64,000 nucleotides of DNA, from assembly GCF_036227105.1 (NCBI RefSeq), contig NZ_CP109434.1:4678501-4742500 (forward strand), in the 5' to 3' direction. Under the pieces are notes generated by a model. The model had not been told where the DNA came from and made no database searches. It was given only the letters and a program-made list of their open reading frames with translations. Below, in pieces: positions 15,868-24,221 of this stretch. The stretch's first letter is position 1. Every line of letters starts with the position of its first letter. The position numbers and the translations under genes are program-made. The DNA is from Amycolatopsis sp. NBC_01488. GTDB lineage: Bacteria; Actinomycetota; Actinomycetes; Mycobacteriales; Pseudonocardiaceae.

Positions 15868-16512
15868 CTATTCGCGACCGGCCGGACGCGGCGGTTCCGC
15901 CTGGATCGCCGGGAAGATCTCGCCGACGAGCGTGACGAGCGACTTGGACAGCAGCAGGTGCACCTGGGCGCGGGTCAGGGATCCGCGCACGAGCCATTCG
16001 CGGCCGGCGGACTTCACCATCCCGCCGAACGCCCGCACGAGCGCGTTGAGCTCGGGGCCGTGTTCGCTTTCGCTGGACAGCCCGACGGCTTCGAGCACGC
16101 GGTCGGCCGATTCGCGGTCCGCCTCCTCGAGAATCCGCTCCACCTCGAGGTCGCGGCCGATGCCCTCGGGGGCGATCGCGGCCAGCCACATCCGCTCCTG
16201 GCTGGTGACCATGTCCAGGAACCACTCGATGGCGACGTCGGCGCGCAGTTCGAGCGGCCCGTCCGGCAGGATTTCCACCGCGAGGCGCGGCACGGTCAGC
16301 GCGCGGCGGATGATTTCCAGGTACAGCTCGCGTTTCGTGCCGAAGTAGTGGTTGATCAGCCCCCGCGCGACGCCGGCCGCCGCGGCGATGTCCGAAGTGG
16401 ACACTTCGGAGTAGGGCCGGTCACCGAACAGCCGCGCCGCGCAAGCGTAGATCTGTTCCTTTCGTTCGTCCGGTTCCAGTCTTCGCCATCTCGGCGCCGG
16501 CTCGGTGTTCAT
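15868..16512 (-). CDS. TetR-family transcriptional regulator
   Basis: A 214-residue TetR protein with the HTH in EQIYACAARLFGDRPYSEVS and DIAAAAGVARGLINHYFGTK (residues about 18-62). It lies 69 bp downstream of the flavin amine oxidase gene on the same strand, so it may be the last gene of that operon and its regulator. The ligand domain gives no hint of the effector. Confidence 0.88.
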   Translation of the reverse strand: MNTEPAPRWRRLEPDERKEQIYACAARLFGDRPYSEVSTSDIAAAAGVARGLINHYFGTKRELYLEIIRRALTVPRLAVEILPDGPLELRADVAIEWFLDMVTSQERMWLAAIAPEGIGRDLEVERILEEADRESADRVLEAVGLSSESEHGPELNALVRAFGGMVKSAGREWLVRGSLTRAQVHLLLSKSLVTLVGEIFPAIQAEPPRPAGRE

Positions 16513-16581
16513 GGTTCCATCGTCGCATGACCGGTGGTCCCGGGCAGCTCGGTCACCCGGGGTGGCACGATCGGGGCACGC

Positions 16582-18285
16582 TCAGTCCGGCAGCGTGATC
16601 GGGGCGAGGTCCGCGAAACTGTCGCCGGGGCCCGGGTTCGCGGGGTGCGTCTCGCCGCCGAAGTGGTGCAGCACGCCCCAAACCGCGTTGAGTGCGGTCT
16701 GGACCGCGCCCTCGGCCCAGCCCGCCGTCCACGAGACGTCGTCACCCGCCAGGAAGAGGCCGCGGTGACGCTCCGCCAGCGCGTCCTGCATGAAATGCGT
16801 GAAGAGCCGGTGCTGGTAGCGGTAGTGCCCGGGCAGGTTCGCCTTGAACGCGCCCATGAAGTGCGGTTCCGCCTCCCACGACACGGTCACCGGGTCGCCG
16901 ATGATGTGCCGCCGGACGTCGACGCCCGGGTAGATCTCGCGCAGCGACTGGAGCATCACCTCGACGCGCTCGGTCACCGAAAGCGGTAGCCACTTCGACG
17001 AGTCGTCGGCCCACGTGTAGGACAGGCAGATCACCGCCGGTGCGGACGGGTCGTCGCCGAGCAGGTAGGTGCCGCGCGGCATCCGGTCGGTGAGCGTCAT
17101 GCTCATCGTGTCGCGGCCGGTCGCCGGGTCGGGGTCGAGCCAGAACGGCCGGTCGACCGGCACGAACACCTTCGACGACTCCATGTAGTGCGTGCGCTCG
17201 ATCGCCGTCCAGTGGTCGATCGGGAACAGCGCTTCGTCGCATTCGATCTGGGACAGCAGCATCCAGCTCTGGGCGGTGAACACCGCCGCCGGGAACGTCC
17301 GGATGTGCCCGGACGCGTCGGTCACCGTGATGTTGTTGGGCGCCGTCCGGTGCAGTCTCGTGACGCCCGGGCGCGGCCCGCCTTCGTGCAAGGAAGCCAA
17401 CGACGTTCCGGCGGGCCAGAAAGCGAGGTCCGTCGGCGCGTGCTCCCACAGCCGCAGCGGGAGCTGCCTGCTGCCGCCGACGATGCTGCGGTGCTCGTCG
17501 TCGGCGCCGGTGTAGACGACGCGCAGGATTTCCAGGATGGAGTTGGGGAAGTCGGTGTCCCAGCCGCCGGTGCCGAAGCCGACCTGCCCGAAGATCTCGC
17601 GGTGGCGGAAGGAGGCGAACGCGGGGGAGTCGCAGAGGAAGCCGTAGAACGTCTGGTTGTCCAGCTTCGGGACGAGCTCGTTCCACAGCCGCTTGATCGT
17701 CTTCGCGTCGCGGTCGCGGATCGCGGTCTGCATCTCGGCGAACGACGCGTGCTCGGCGAGCGTCCGGTCCCACGCGGCGGCGACGTCGGCGAACACCTGC
17801 GGCAGATCGGCCGGTGTCCGCGCGTAGTGGCTCTGTCCCTTGAGGTCGACGACCGTGCTCGGCGTCCCCGGCGCGAGCGGGTTGGGGAACGGCGTCGTCT
17901 CCAAGCCGACCTTGTCGATGTAGTGGAACAACGCGGTCGACGCGGGTGGGAAGCGCATCGCGCCCATCTCGGCGACGACGTCGTCCGGGCAGCCGGGGAA
18001 CCGCACGGTGCGCAGCCGGCCGCCGATCTCCGCGATCTCGTAGACCACCGGCCGGAGGCCGAGCTTCAGCAGCTCGTACGCGGTGACGATGCCGGAGAGG
18101 CCGCCGCCGATCACCGCCACCTCGGTGCCGTGCCGGTGGGCCGGGACCGAGCCGAGCCCGGCGGGGTGGGCGAGGTAGTCGTCGTAGGCGAACGGGAAGT
18201 CGGGGCCGAACATCGTGATCGGGCGGCCCGCCGGCTCGTCCCGGGGGATCGCAGTCGGGATCGCGGTCGGCAAAGCGGAGGTCAT
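16582..18285 (-). CDS. Flavin amine oxidase, tryptophan/phenylalanine 2-monooxygenase-like
   Basis: A 567-residue FAD enzyme. The dinucleotide-binding motif is VAVIGGGLSGIVTAYELLKLG (about 55-75), followed by the amine oxidase pattern IGGRLRTVRFPG and EMGAMRFPPA, and a C-terminal FAD motif GLFLAGDDVSWTAGWAEGAVQTALNA. The arrangement resembles L-amino acid oxidases and the IaaM-type 2-monooxygenases that turn Trp or Phe into the corresponding acetamide. The start overlaps the stop of the upstream amidase gene (ATGA at 18285). With that amidase and a permease it suggests uptake, oxidative decarboxylation and amide hydrolysis. A plain L-amino acid oxidase is the alternative. Confidence 0.82.
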   Translation of the reverse strand: MTSALPTAIPTAIPRDEPAGRPITMFGPDFPFAYDDYLAHPAGLGSVPAHRHGTEVAVIGGGLSGIVTAYELLKLGLRPVVYEIAEIGGRLRTVRFPGCPDDVVAEMGAMRFPPASTALFHYIDKVGLETTPFPNPLAPGTPSTVVDLKGQSHYARTPADLPQVFADVAAAWDRTLAEHASFAEMQTAIRDRDAKTIKRLWNELVPKLDNQTFYGFLCDSPAFASFRHREIFGQVGFGTGGWDTDFPNSILEILRVVYTGADDEHRSIVGGSRQLPLRLWEHAPTDLAFWPAGTSLASLHEGGPRPGVTRLHRTAPNNITVTDASGHIRTFPAAVFTAQSWMLLSQIECDEALFPIDHWTAIERTHYMESSKVFVPVDRPFWLDPDPATGRDTMSMTLTDRMPRGTYLLGDDPSAPAVICLSYTWADDSSKWLPLSVTERVEVMLQSLREIYPGVDVRRHIIGDPVTVSWEAEPHFMGAFKANLPGHYRYQHRLFTHFMQDALAERHRGLFLAGDDVSWTAGWAEGAVQTALNAVWGVLHHFGGETHPANPGPGDSFADLAPITLPD

Positions 18286-19037
18286 GCGGTGGTTCCTCGG
18301 TACAGTTCGGGCCGCCGGTCGGCCAGGTGGGTGTTCTCCAGGCGCGACGCGGCGAGCGCGTCGCGAGTGACTTCCGCGGTGAGCAACGCGGGATCCGCCC
18401 CGGCGCGGGCCAGCACCTCGCCGGTCGGGGCGACGACGCAGGAGCGCCCGCAGTAGGTCAGTTCCCGTTCGACGTCACAACGGTTGGCGTAGGCAACGAA
18501 CAGCTGGCTCTCGTAGGCCCGCGCCGGTACCAGCGTGTCGGCGACCAGCTCGTACGGGCTCATCAACGCCGTCGGGACGAGCAGCAGCTCGGTGCCGGCC
18601 AGCGCGTGCGCCCGGACCAGCTCGGGGAACTCGACGTCGTAGCAGATCAGCAGCCCGACGCGGACACCGGCGACGTCGGCCTGCACGACCGGCTCGTCGC
18701 CCGGGGTGAACCACGCCTGGTCGAGGTCGCCGAACAGGTGCGTCTTGCGGTAGTTCGCCCGCCGCTGCCCGGAGGCGTCGATGAGCTGGACGCTGTTGTA
18801 GACGTCGCCACCGTCGGCTTCCGGGTAGCCGTACGCCAGTGCGACGCCGGTTTCCCCGGCCAGCGCGGACATCCGCGCCGCGGTGGGGCCGTCGGCCGGT
18901 TCGGCGAGTTCGTGCGTCCGGGCGCCGATGTGGTAGCCGGTGGTGCTCATCTCGGCCGTGACGACGAGGTCGGCGCCGGACGCGGCCACGGCGTCGGGCA
19001 GCGCGTCGGCCGGGCCCTGGTGGATCGCGACCCTCAT
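18282..19037 (-). CDS. Carbon-nitrogen hydrolase (nitrilase-superfamily amidase)
   Basis: A 251-residue nitrilase-fold enzyme. The Glu-Lys-Cys triad is visible: E in VTAEMSTTGY, K in NYRKTHLFG and C in LLICYDVEFPE. The size and motifs fit omega-amidase or carbamoyl/amide hydrolases rather than true nitrilases. ATG 19037 overlaps the permease stop, and its stop overlaps the oxidase start, so all three proteins are translationally coupled. In this setting its probable substrate is the amide released by the flavin enzyme, for example indole-3-acetamide or phenylacetamide (inference from neighbours). Confidence 0.85.
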   Translation of the reverse strand: MRVAIHQGPADALPDAVAASGADLVVTAEMSTTGYHIGARTHELAEPADGPTAARMSALAGETGVALAYGYPEADGGDVYNSVQLIDASGQRRANYRKTHLFGDLDQAWFTPGDEPVVQADVAGVRVGLLICYDVEFPELVRAHALAGTELLLVPTALMSPYELVADTLVPARAYESQLFVAYANRCDVERELTYCGRSCVVAPTGEVLARAGADPALLTAEVTRDALAASRLENTHLADRRPELYRGTTA

Positions 19038-20425
19038 GCCAGCCTCGACCGCCGGATCCCGTAGCCGAAGTAGATCAGCAGGCCGAGCGCCATCCAGGCG
19101 CCGAAGACCGCCCAGGTGGCGCCGTCGAGGCTGAACATCATGTAGCCGCAGCACAGCACGCCCAGCAGCGGTGTCACCGGCGAGAGCGGCACGCGGAACG
19201 TACGCGGCCGGTCGGGCTGGCGCCGCCGCAGCAGCAGGACGGCGATGTTGACCAGCAGGAACGCGAACAGCGTCCCGATGCTGGTGGCGTCGGCGAGCTT
19301 GCCCAGCGGGATGAACGCGGCCAGCGCGGCGACGAAGGCCGAGACCACGAGCGTGTTGAGCCGCGGCGAGCCGGTCTTCGGGTCCACTTTGGACAAGGAC
19401 TTCGGGACGAGGCCGTCGCGGGACATCGCGAACAGGATGCGCGTCTGTCCGTAGAGGACCGTCAGCACGACGCTGGAGATCGCCACGATCGCGCCGACGG
19501 CGAGCAGGCCGGCCCAGAACGGGTTGCCCGAGATGACGGAGAGGACGTGCGACAGCGCGGCTTCCTGGCCGTCGAACTCCTGCCACGGCAGCGCGCCGAC
19601 CGCGGCCACGGCGACCAGGCAGTACAGGACCGTGACGATGCCGAGCGAGAGCAGGATCGCCCGGGGCAGGTCGCGCTGCGGGTTCTTGGCCTCCTCGCCG
19701 GCGGTCGACGCCGCGTCGAACCCGATGTAGGAGAAGAACAGCTTGGCGCCGCCCGCGCTCATCCCGGCCAGCCCGAGCGGCAGGAAGGGCGTGAAGTTCC
19801 GCGCCTTCACCGCGGTGAACGCGATCGCGCAGAACAGCACCAGCGTGCCGATCTTCACCGCGACCATGATCGTGTTGGCCCGCGCGCTCTCCTTCGCGCC
19901 GGACAGCAGCAGGAGCATCGCGAGCAGCACGACGACGATGGCGGGCACGTTGACGATGCCGCCCGAGCCCGGCGGCTGGCTGAGCGCGTCCGGGATGGCG
20001 AAGCCGAACGCCAGCCGCAGCAGTTCGTTGAGGTACTGCCCCCAGCCGACCGCGACCGACGCCACCGACACGCCGTATTCGAGGACCAGGCACCAGCCGC
20101 ACACCCACGCGACCAGCTCGCCGAGCGTGGCGTAGGCGTAGGAGTAGGACGAACCGGACAGCGGGATCATGCCGGCGAGTTCGGCGTAGGACAGCGCGGA
20201 GAAGAGCGCGGTGACGCCGGCGAGCACGAACGACAGGACCACGGCCGGCCCGGCCACCGGCACGGCTTCGCCGAGCACGACGAAGATCCCGCTGCCCAGC
20301 GTCGCGCCGATGCTCAGGGTGGTCAGCTGCCCGAGTCCGAGCGACCGCTTCAACGTGCCGTGATCACTTTCGGCGACCAGGTCGGCGACCGGTTTCCGCC
20401 GCACCGTCGCGGCTCGCAGATTCAT
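19034..20425 (-). CDS. APC-superfamily amino acid permease
   Basis: A 463-residue transporter with about 12 membrane segments. The first helix carries the APC substrate motif GATLGSGIFVVLGEAV; later helices include FFSYIGFDAASTAGEEAKNPQRD, the signature of the cationic amino acid transporter-like group. ATG 20425 is preferred over an upstream GTG-type start since the family begins close to this point. It is the first gene of the permease-amidase-oxidase operon and likely imports the amino acid used by the oxidase. Substrate identity is not certain from sequence. Confidence 0.9.
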   Translation of the reverse strand: MNLRAATVRRKPVADLVAESDHGTLKRSLGLGQLTTLSIGATLGSGIFVVLGEAVPVAGPAVVLSFVLAGVTALFSALSYAELAGMIPLSGSSYSYAYATLGELVAWVCGWCLVLEYGVSVASVAVGWGQYLNELLRLAFGFAIPDALSQPPGSGGIVNVPAIVVVLLAMLLLLSGAKESARANTIMVAVKIGTLVLFCAIAFTAVKARNFTPFLPLGLAGMSAGGAKLFFSYIGFDAASTAGEEAKNPQRDLPRAILLSLGIVTVLYCLVAVAAVGALPWQEFDGQEAALSHVLSVISGNPFWAGLLAVGAIVAISSVVLTVLYGQTRILFAMSRDGLVPKSLSKVDPKTGSPRLNTLVVSAFVAALAAFIPLGKLADATSIGTLFAFLLVNIAVLLLRRRQPDRPRTFRVPLSPVTPLLGVLCCGYMMFSLDGATWAVFGAWMALGLLIYFGYGIRRSRLA

Positions 20426-20580
20426 GCCGACGACGGTATCGGCCGTCCCCGGCACGCAAAACAGGAGAACATTGCGCGTACAGACGAATCACAGGTGATT
20501 CATTGCACACGGCGCACGAATCATGGCGAATCGTTCCGCGTGCGGTAAGAGGCATCTCACGTGCTTGCGAGGGCATCACG

Positions 20581-20643
20581 CGTGATCAGGGGGGCATCAC
20601 GGCTGATGCCCCTCCAGACACCCGTGATGCCTCCCTGATCACG
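20581..20643. repeat. Imperfect 22-bp inverted repeat in a GATGCCCCTCC-rich stretch
   Basis: Positions 20581-20602 and 20622-20643 are complementary with one mismatch, with a 19-nt loop. Around them (about 20547-20690) the text GATGCCCCTCC and ATCACG recurs, related to the arrays at 12.1 and 13.6 kb. It follows the histidine kinase stop (20681, minus strand) and may end its transcript. The rest of the 20426-20680 gap should hold the permease promoter; I could not pick it out. Confidence 0.7.
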
Positions 20644-20680
20644 CCCGATGCCCCTCCGGACACGGGTGCTGCCCCGGGAG

Positions 20681-21970
20681 TCACGTCGGGGTGGGTGGTT
20701 CGGCGGCCGGGAGGAGCAGGGTGAATGTCGGCGGGTCGGGGCGGCTCAGGCGTAGCCGGCCGCCCTCGGCCTCGGCGAGGCTGCGCGCCAGCGGCAGGCC
20801 GATCCCGTGCCCGGCGGCCGCCGTCGCGAACGGGTCCGTTTCGCCCAGGTCGGGGCCCTCGTCGGCGACGTCGATGGCCAGGGCGTCCCCGGCGTCGCGG
20901 GCGACCAGCGTCACCGTGCCGCGGCCGTGCGTCGCCGCGTTGTCCAGCAGCACGCCGAGCACCTGCCGGACCGCGGCGGCCGCCACCCGCGCCGTCGGCG
21001 GGTCCTCGCGGATGATCCGCAGCGTCCGGCCGTGCGGGGCCAGCAGTGCTTCGCCCGCCTGGCGGACCTCCTCCAGCAGGGCCTCGAGATCGAGCTCGGC
21101 GCGCGGTGCCCGGCGTTCGCGGCCCAGCGCCAGGAGGTCCTCGATGGTGCGTTCCAGGCGGTCGGCGGACGCGATCCCGGCGCGGATCGCCGCGTGCGGG
21201 TCCGCGTCCGGCGTCTCCAGCGCGGCCTCCAGCTGCAGGCGCAGCCCGGTCAGCGGGTTGCGCAGCTGGTGCGACGCCTCCGCCGAGAACGCGCGTTCGC
21301 GTTCGAGGGTCTCGCCGATCCGGGTGGCGGTGGCGTCCAGCGCTTCGCCGACGCGGTCGATCTCGGTGATCCCGGCGCGCGGGCCGCGGGCGGTGAAGTC
21401 GCCGTCGCCGAGCCGTCCGGCCGCGGCGGCCAGCTCCTCCAGGGGCCGGACCAGCCGCGTCGTGACCCGGCGGGCCAGCAGCCAGCTGACCCCGATCGCC
21501 GCGATCGCGAGCCCGGCCATGCCGAGCCAGGTCAGCGCGACTCGCAGGCGCAGCTCCGACATCGGCAGCGCGGCGCGGACCACCCCGGTCACCCGGGAAC
21601 CGCTGATCACCGGGACCGCCAGGACCACTTCGTCGGCTTCGCGGCCGAGGACGACGTCGACCGTGGCGCTCGCCGCCTGCCGCTCGACCGAGCCGCCGAC
21701 GGCGGGACCGTGCCCGGCGAGCAGCCGTACGTCCGGGCCGTAGATCCCGGTCTCGGCCTCGGCTTCGTCGTCGAGCCGCGGCACGGCCGGCGTCCGGCCG
21801 GCGGTCAGCTCGTCGGAGACGGCGAGCGCGACGGCGTCCGCGGCCCGCTCCAGCTCCGACTTCGTGTCGTCGCGGTAGTACTGCATCGCCGCGATGAACA
21901 GCGGCAGCGCGAACAGCACGGTCGCGACCAGGGCGGCCAGCACCGTCAGGGAGATGATCCGGCGGCGCAC
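20681..21970 (-). CDS. Sensor histidine kinase
   Basis: A 429-residue membrane kinase. Two transmembrane helices (about 7-29 and 147-167) enclose an extracytoplasmic sensor domain of about 115 residues; a HAMP domain follows (VTTRLVRPLEELAAAAGRL), then the dimerisation domain with the phospho-acceptor H234 in SHQLRNPLTGL, and an ATP-binding domain with VLLDNAATHG (N box), DVADEGPDL and GHGIGLPLARSL. The gene starts 2 bp after the response regulator stop, so they are one operon. The signal is unknown. Confidence 0.93.
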   Translation of the reverse strand: MRRRIISLTVLAALVATVLFALPLFIAAMQYYRDDTKSELERAADAVALAVSDELTAGRTPAVPRLDDEAEAETGIYGPDVRLLAGHGPAVGGSVERQAASATVDVVLGREADEVVLAVPVISGSRVTGVVRAALPMSELRLRVALTWLGMAGLAIAAIGVSWLLARRVTTRLVRPLEELAAAAGRLGDGDFTARGPRAGITEIDRVGEALDATATRIGETLERERAFSAEASHQLRNPLTGLRLQLEAALETPDADPHAAIRAGIASADRLERTIEDLLALGRERRAPRAELDLEALLEEVRQAGEALLAPHGRTLRIIREDPPTARVAAAAVRQVLGVLLDNAATHGRGTVTLVARDAGDALAIDVADEGPDLGETDPFATAAAGHGIGLPLARSLAEAEGGRLRLSRPDPPTFTLLLPAAEPPTPT

Positions 21971-21972
21971 GG

Positions 21973-22683
21973 CTAGCCTTCGGCGAGGGACCGGGAGGGG
22001 TCCTCCAGCCGGTACCCGTGACCGCGCAGGGTGGCGATCCGGGGCACCTCGGCGCCGGGCTCGGCGGCCGACGCGAGCTTGCGGCGCACCGCCGCGATGT
22101 GCACGTCCAGGGTCTTCGTCGAGCCGTACCAGTGCGCGTCCCAGACCTCGGCCATCAGCGTCTCGCGGCTGACGGCGACCCCGGGCTGCTCGGCCAGCCG
22201 CGCCAGCAGGTCGAACTCCTTGGCCCGCAGCACGACCTCGCGCCCGCCGAGGGTGGCGCGGCGGCCGGCGATGTCGACGGTCAGCCCGCCGACGGTCACC
22301 GGGGGGCGGGCACCGGCCGGCGCGCCGCGGCGCAGGTGCGCGCGCACCCGGGCCAGCAGCTCACCCAGCCGGATCGGCTTGGTGAGGTAGTCGTCGGCGC
22401 CCGCGTCGAGGCCGACGACGACGTCCATCTCCTCCTGCCGCGCGGTGAGGATCACCAGCACCGTCGCGGGCAGCGCGGTCCGCAGCCGCCGGCAGACCTC
22501 GACGCCGTCGAGATCGGGCAGGCCCAGGTCGAGCAGCACCAGGTCGAAGTCGCCGGACGCGGTGGCCTGCAGCGCGGTACGGCCGTCGCGGCGCCAGCAC
22601 ACCTGGTAACCGTGCAGTCGCAGGGTCGATTCGAGCACGCTGCCGATCGCCGCGTCGTCTTCCACCACCAGCAGGTTCGGCAT
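21973..22683 (-). CDS. OmpR/PhoB-family response regulator
   Basis: A 236-residue two-domain regulator. The receiver domain has the acidic pair VVEDD (residues 7-10), the phosphorylated Asp at D52 in LVLLDLGLP, the conserved Thr in VILTA and the Lys in YLTKPI. The C-terminal winged helix shows LRAKEFDLLARLAEQPG and the typical RGHGYRLE end. It precedes its cognate kinase in a two-gene operon. Targets cannot be told from the window. Confidence 0.94.
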   Translation of the reverse strand: MPNLLVVEDDAAIGSVLESTLRLHGYQVCWRRDGRTALQATASGDFDLVLLDLGLPDLDGVEVCRRLRTALPATVLVILTARQEEMDVVVGLDAGADDYLTKPIRLGELLARVRAHLRRGAPAGARPPVTVGGLTVDIAGRRATLGGREVVLRAKEFDLLARLAEQPGVAVSRETLMAEVWDAHWYGSTKTLDVHIAAVRRKLASAAEPGAEVPRIATLRGHGYRLEDPSRSLAEG

Positions 22684-22699
22684 GCGGGGAGCCTACGTT

Positions 22700-23362
22700 C
22701 TACTCCGGCCGCGCACCGAAACCGATCCGCGAAATACGGCGTGAGGCATCCGTCACTCCCGCGCCGAGCCGCGCCACCGCGTCCGCCGTGAAGCGCGTGG
22801 TCGGGCCGGTGACGGCCAGCGCGGCCAGCAGCCGCCCGTCGGCGTCGAGCACCGGGGCGGCGACGCTGGACGCGCCCGGCTCCGGCTCGCCGTGGCTGAC
22901 GGCCGTGCCCTCGCCGCCGGCGAGCACCTGCCCGGCGGCCCCGCACCCGAGCGGCAGTTCGTCCCCGACACGGCCGACGTGCCGGATGGCCCGCGAGCCC
23001 TCCTGCTGGGCCACGCAGACGAGCGCTTCGGTGCTGCGGACGTACAGGTTGACCGTTTCGCCGTGTTCCTCCGCGAGTTCGCGCAGGATCTGCCGGACCG
23101 GCTCGGGCAGCTGCCACGCCGTGTTCGCGAGCTGCGCCCAGCGCAGCATCCCCGGCCCGACGGTGACCCGCCCGTCCGGCCGCGTCCAGAGCAGGCCGCG
23201 CTGCTCGCACGTGGCGACCAGCCGCAGCACGGTCGTCTTCGCGAGGCCGCTCGCGGCGGTGAGGTCCTTGACCGCCCACGTCCGGCGGCGTTCGGTGAAG
23301 AGGGCGAGCAGGTCGAACGCGCGCAGCACGCTCCGGACCGCTCCGTCGTCTTCCGCCATCAT
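22700..23362 (-). CDS. IclR-family transcriptional regulator
   Basis: A 220-residue protein starting at ATG 23362. The N-terminal winged helix reads VLRAFDLLALFTERRRTWAV and ASGLAKTTVLRLVATCEQ; the C-terminal part is an IclR effector domain (LYVRSTEALVCVAQQEGSRA and the GCGAAGQVLA motif). It is somewhat short for the family (usually about 250 residues). It lies between the response regulator gene and the isomerase/DUF993 catabolic pair, on the same strand as both, and could regulate the latter. Confidence 0.85.
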   Translation of the reverse strand: MMAEDDGAVRSVLRAFDLLALFTERRRTWAVKDLTAASGLAKTTVLRLVATCEQRGLLWTRPDGRVTVGPGMLRWAQLANTAWQLPEPVRQILRELAEEHGETVNLYVRSTEALVCVAQQEGSRAIRHVGRVGDELPLGCGAAGQVLAGGEGTAVSHGEPEPGASSVAAPVLDADGRLLAALAVTGPTTRFTADAVARLGAGVTDASRRISRIGFGARPE

Positions 23363-23408
23363 CGAGCGCCCCCGTCCGCCTGACGGGCCCAGCCTACCGG
23401 CGGACGGC

Positions 23409-24221
23409 TCAGGCCACGTGGCGCTCGAAGGCCGCGACGGTCTCGGCGAGCACCTCGGCGCCCGGCCGCGCCCACACCTCGGCGTTGAACACCTCGACCT
23501 CGATCGGGCCGGTGTAGCCCGCGGCTTCGACGGCCGCGCGCAGGTGGCGGTGGTCGATCGGGCCGTCACCCGGCAGCGCGCGGCCCAGCAGCGGGTCGGG
23601 CAGCGGCACCAGCACGTCGCACACGTGGAACCCGGCGATCCGGCCGGCGGCCGCGGCGATCGACTCCTCGATCCGCGGGTCCCACCAGACGTGGAACTCG
23701 TCGACGATCACCCCGACCTGTGCGGCCGGGTGCTCGACGGCGATCGCCAGCGCCTGGTCCACAGTGGACAACACCGACCGGTCCGCGCACTGCATCGGGT
23801 GCAGCGGCTCCAGGCCGAGCCGGACGCCGCGCTCCCCGGCGTACGGCGCGAGCTCGCCCACGGCGTCCGCGACGCGCTGCCGGGACGCGGCGAGGTCGTT
23901 GCCCGCGATCCCGCCGACGACCAGCACGAGCACGCCGGCGCCGAGTGCGGCGGCCTCGTCGATCGCCTCCCGCGTCTGCGCCACACCGTCCACAGGGGAC
24001 CCGTCCGGTGTCACGCCGGTGAAGAACCCGCCGCGGCACAACGACGAAACCCGCACCCCGTGCTCCTCGAGCAGGCGCGCGGCCTCGTCGACGCCGGTTT
24101 CCGCGACCTTGTCGCGCCACAGCCCGATCCAGCCGACGCCGGCCGCGGCGCACCCGGCCACCGCTTCCGGCAGCGACCAGGCCTTGGTGGTGATCTGGTT
24201 GAGGCTGAACCGCGGGTCCAT
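23409..24221 (-). CDS. Sugar phosphate isomerase/epimerase-like TIM barrel
   Basis: A 270-residue member of the xylose isomerase-like TIM-barrel group (AP_endonuc_2 fold). The start MDPRFSLNQITTKAWSLPEA is typical, and metal-binding residues appear as E in LGLEPLHPM, D and H in VIVDEFHVWWDP, H in GFHVCDVLVPLP and E in PIEVEVFN. The ATG overlaps the stop of the DUF993 gene by one base, so the two are co-translated. The pair probably act on one sugar-derived compound; its identity is unknown. Confidence 0.85.
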   Translation of the reverse strand: MDPRFSLNQITTKAWSLPEAVAGCAAAGVGWIGLWRDKVAETGVDEAARLLEEHGVRVSSLCRGGFFTGVTPDGSPVDGVAQTREAIDEAAALGAGVLVLVVGGIAGNDLAASRQRVADAVGELAPYAGERGVRLGLEPLHPMQCADRSVLSTVDQALAIAVEHPAAQVGVIVDEFHVWWDPRIEESIAAAAGRIAGFHVCDVLVPLPDPLLGRALPGDGPIDHRHLRAAVEAAGYTGPIEVEVFNAEVWARPGAEVLAETVAAFERHVA

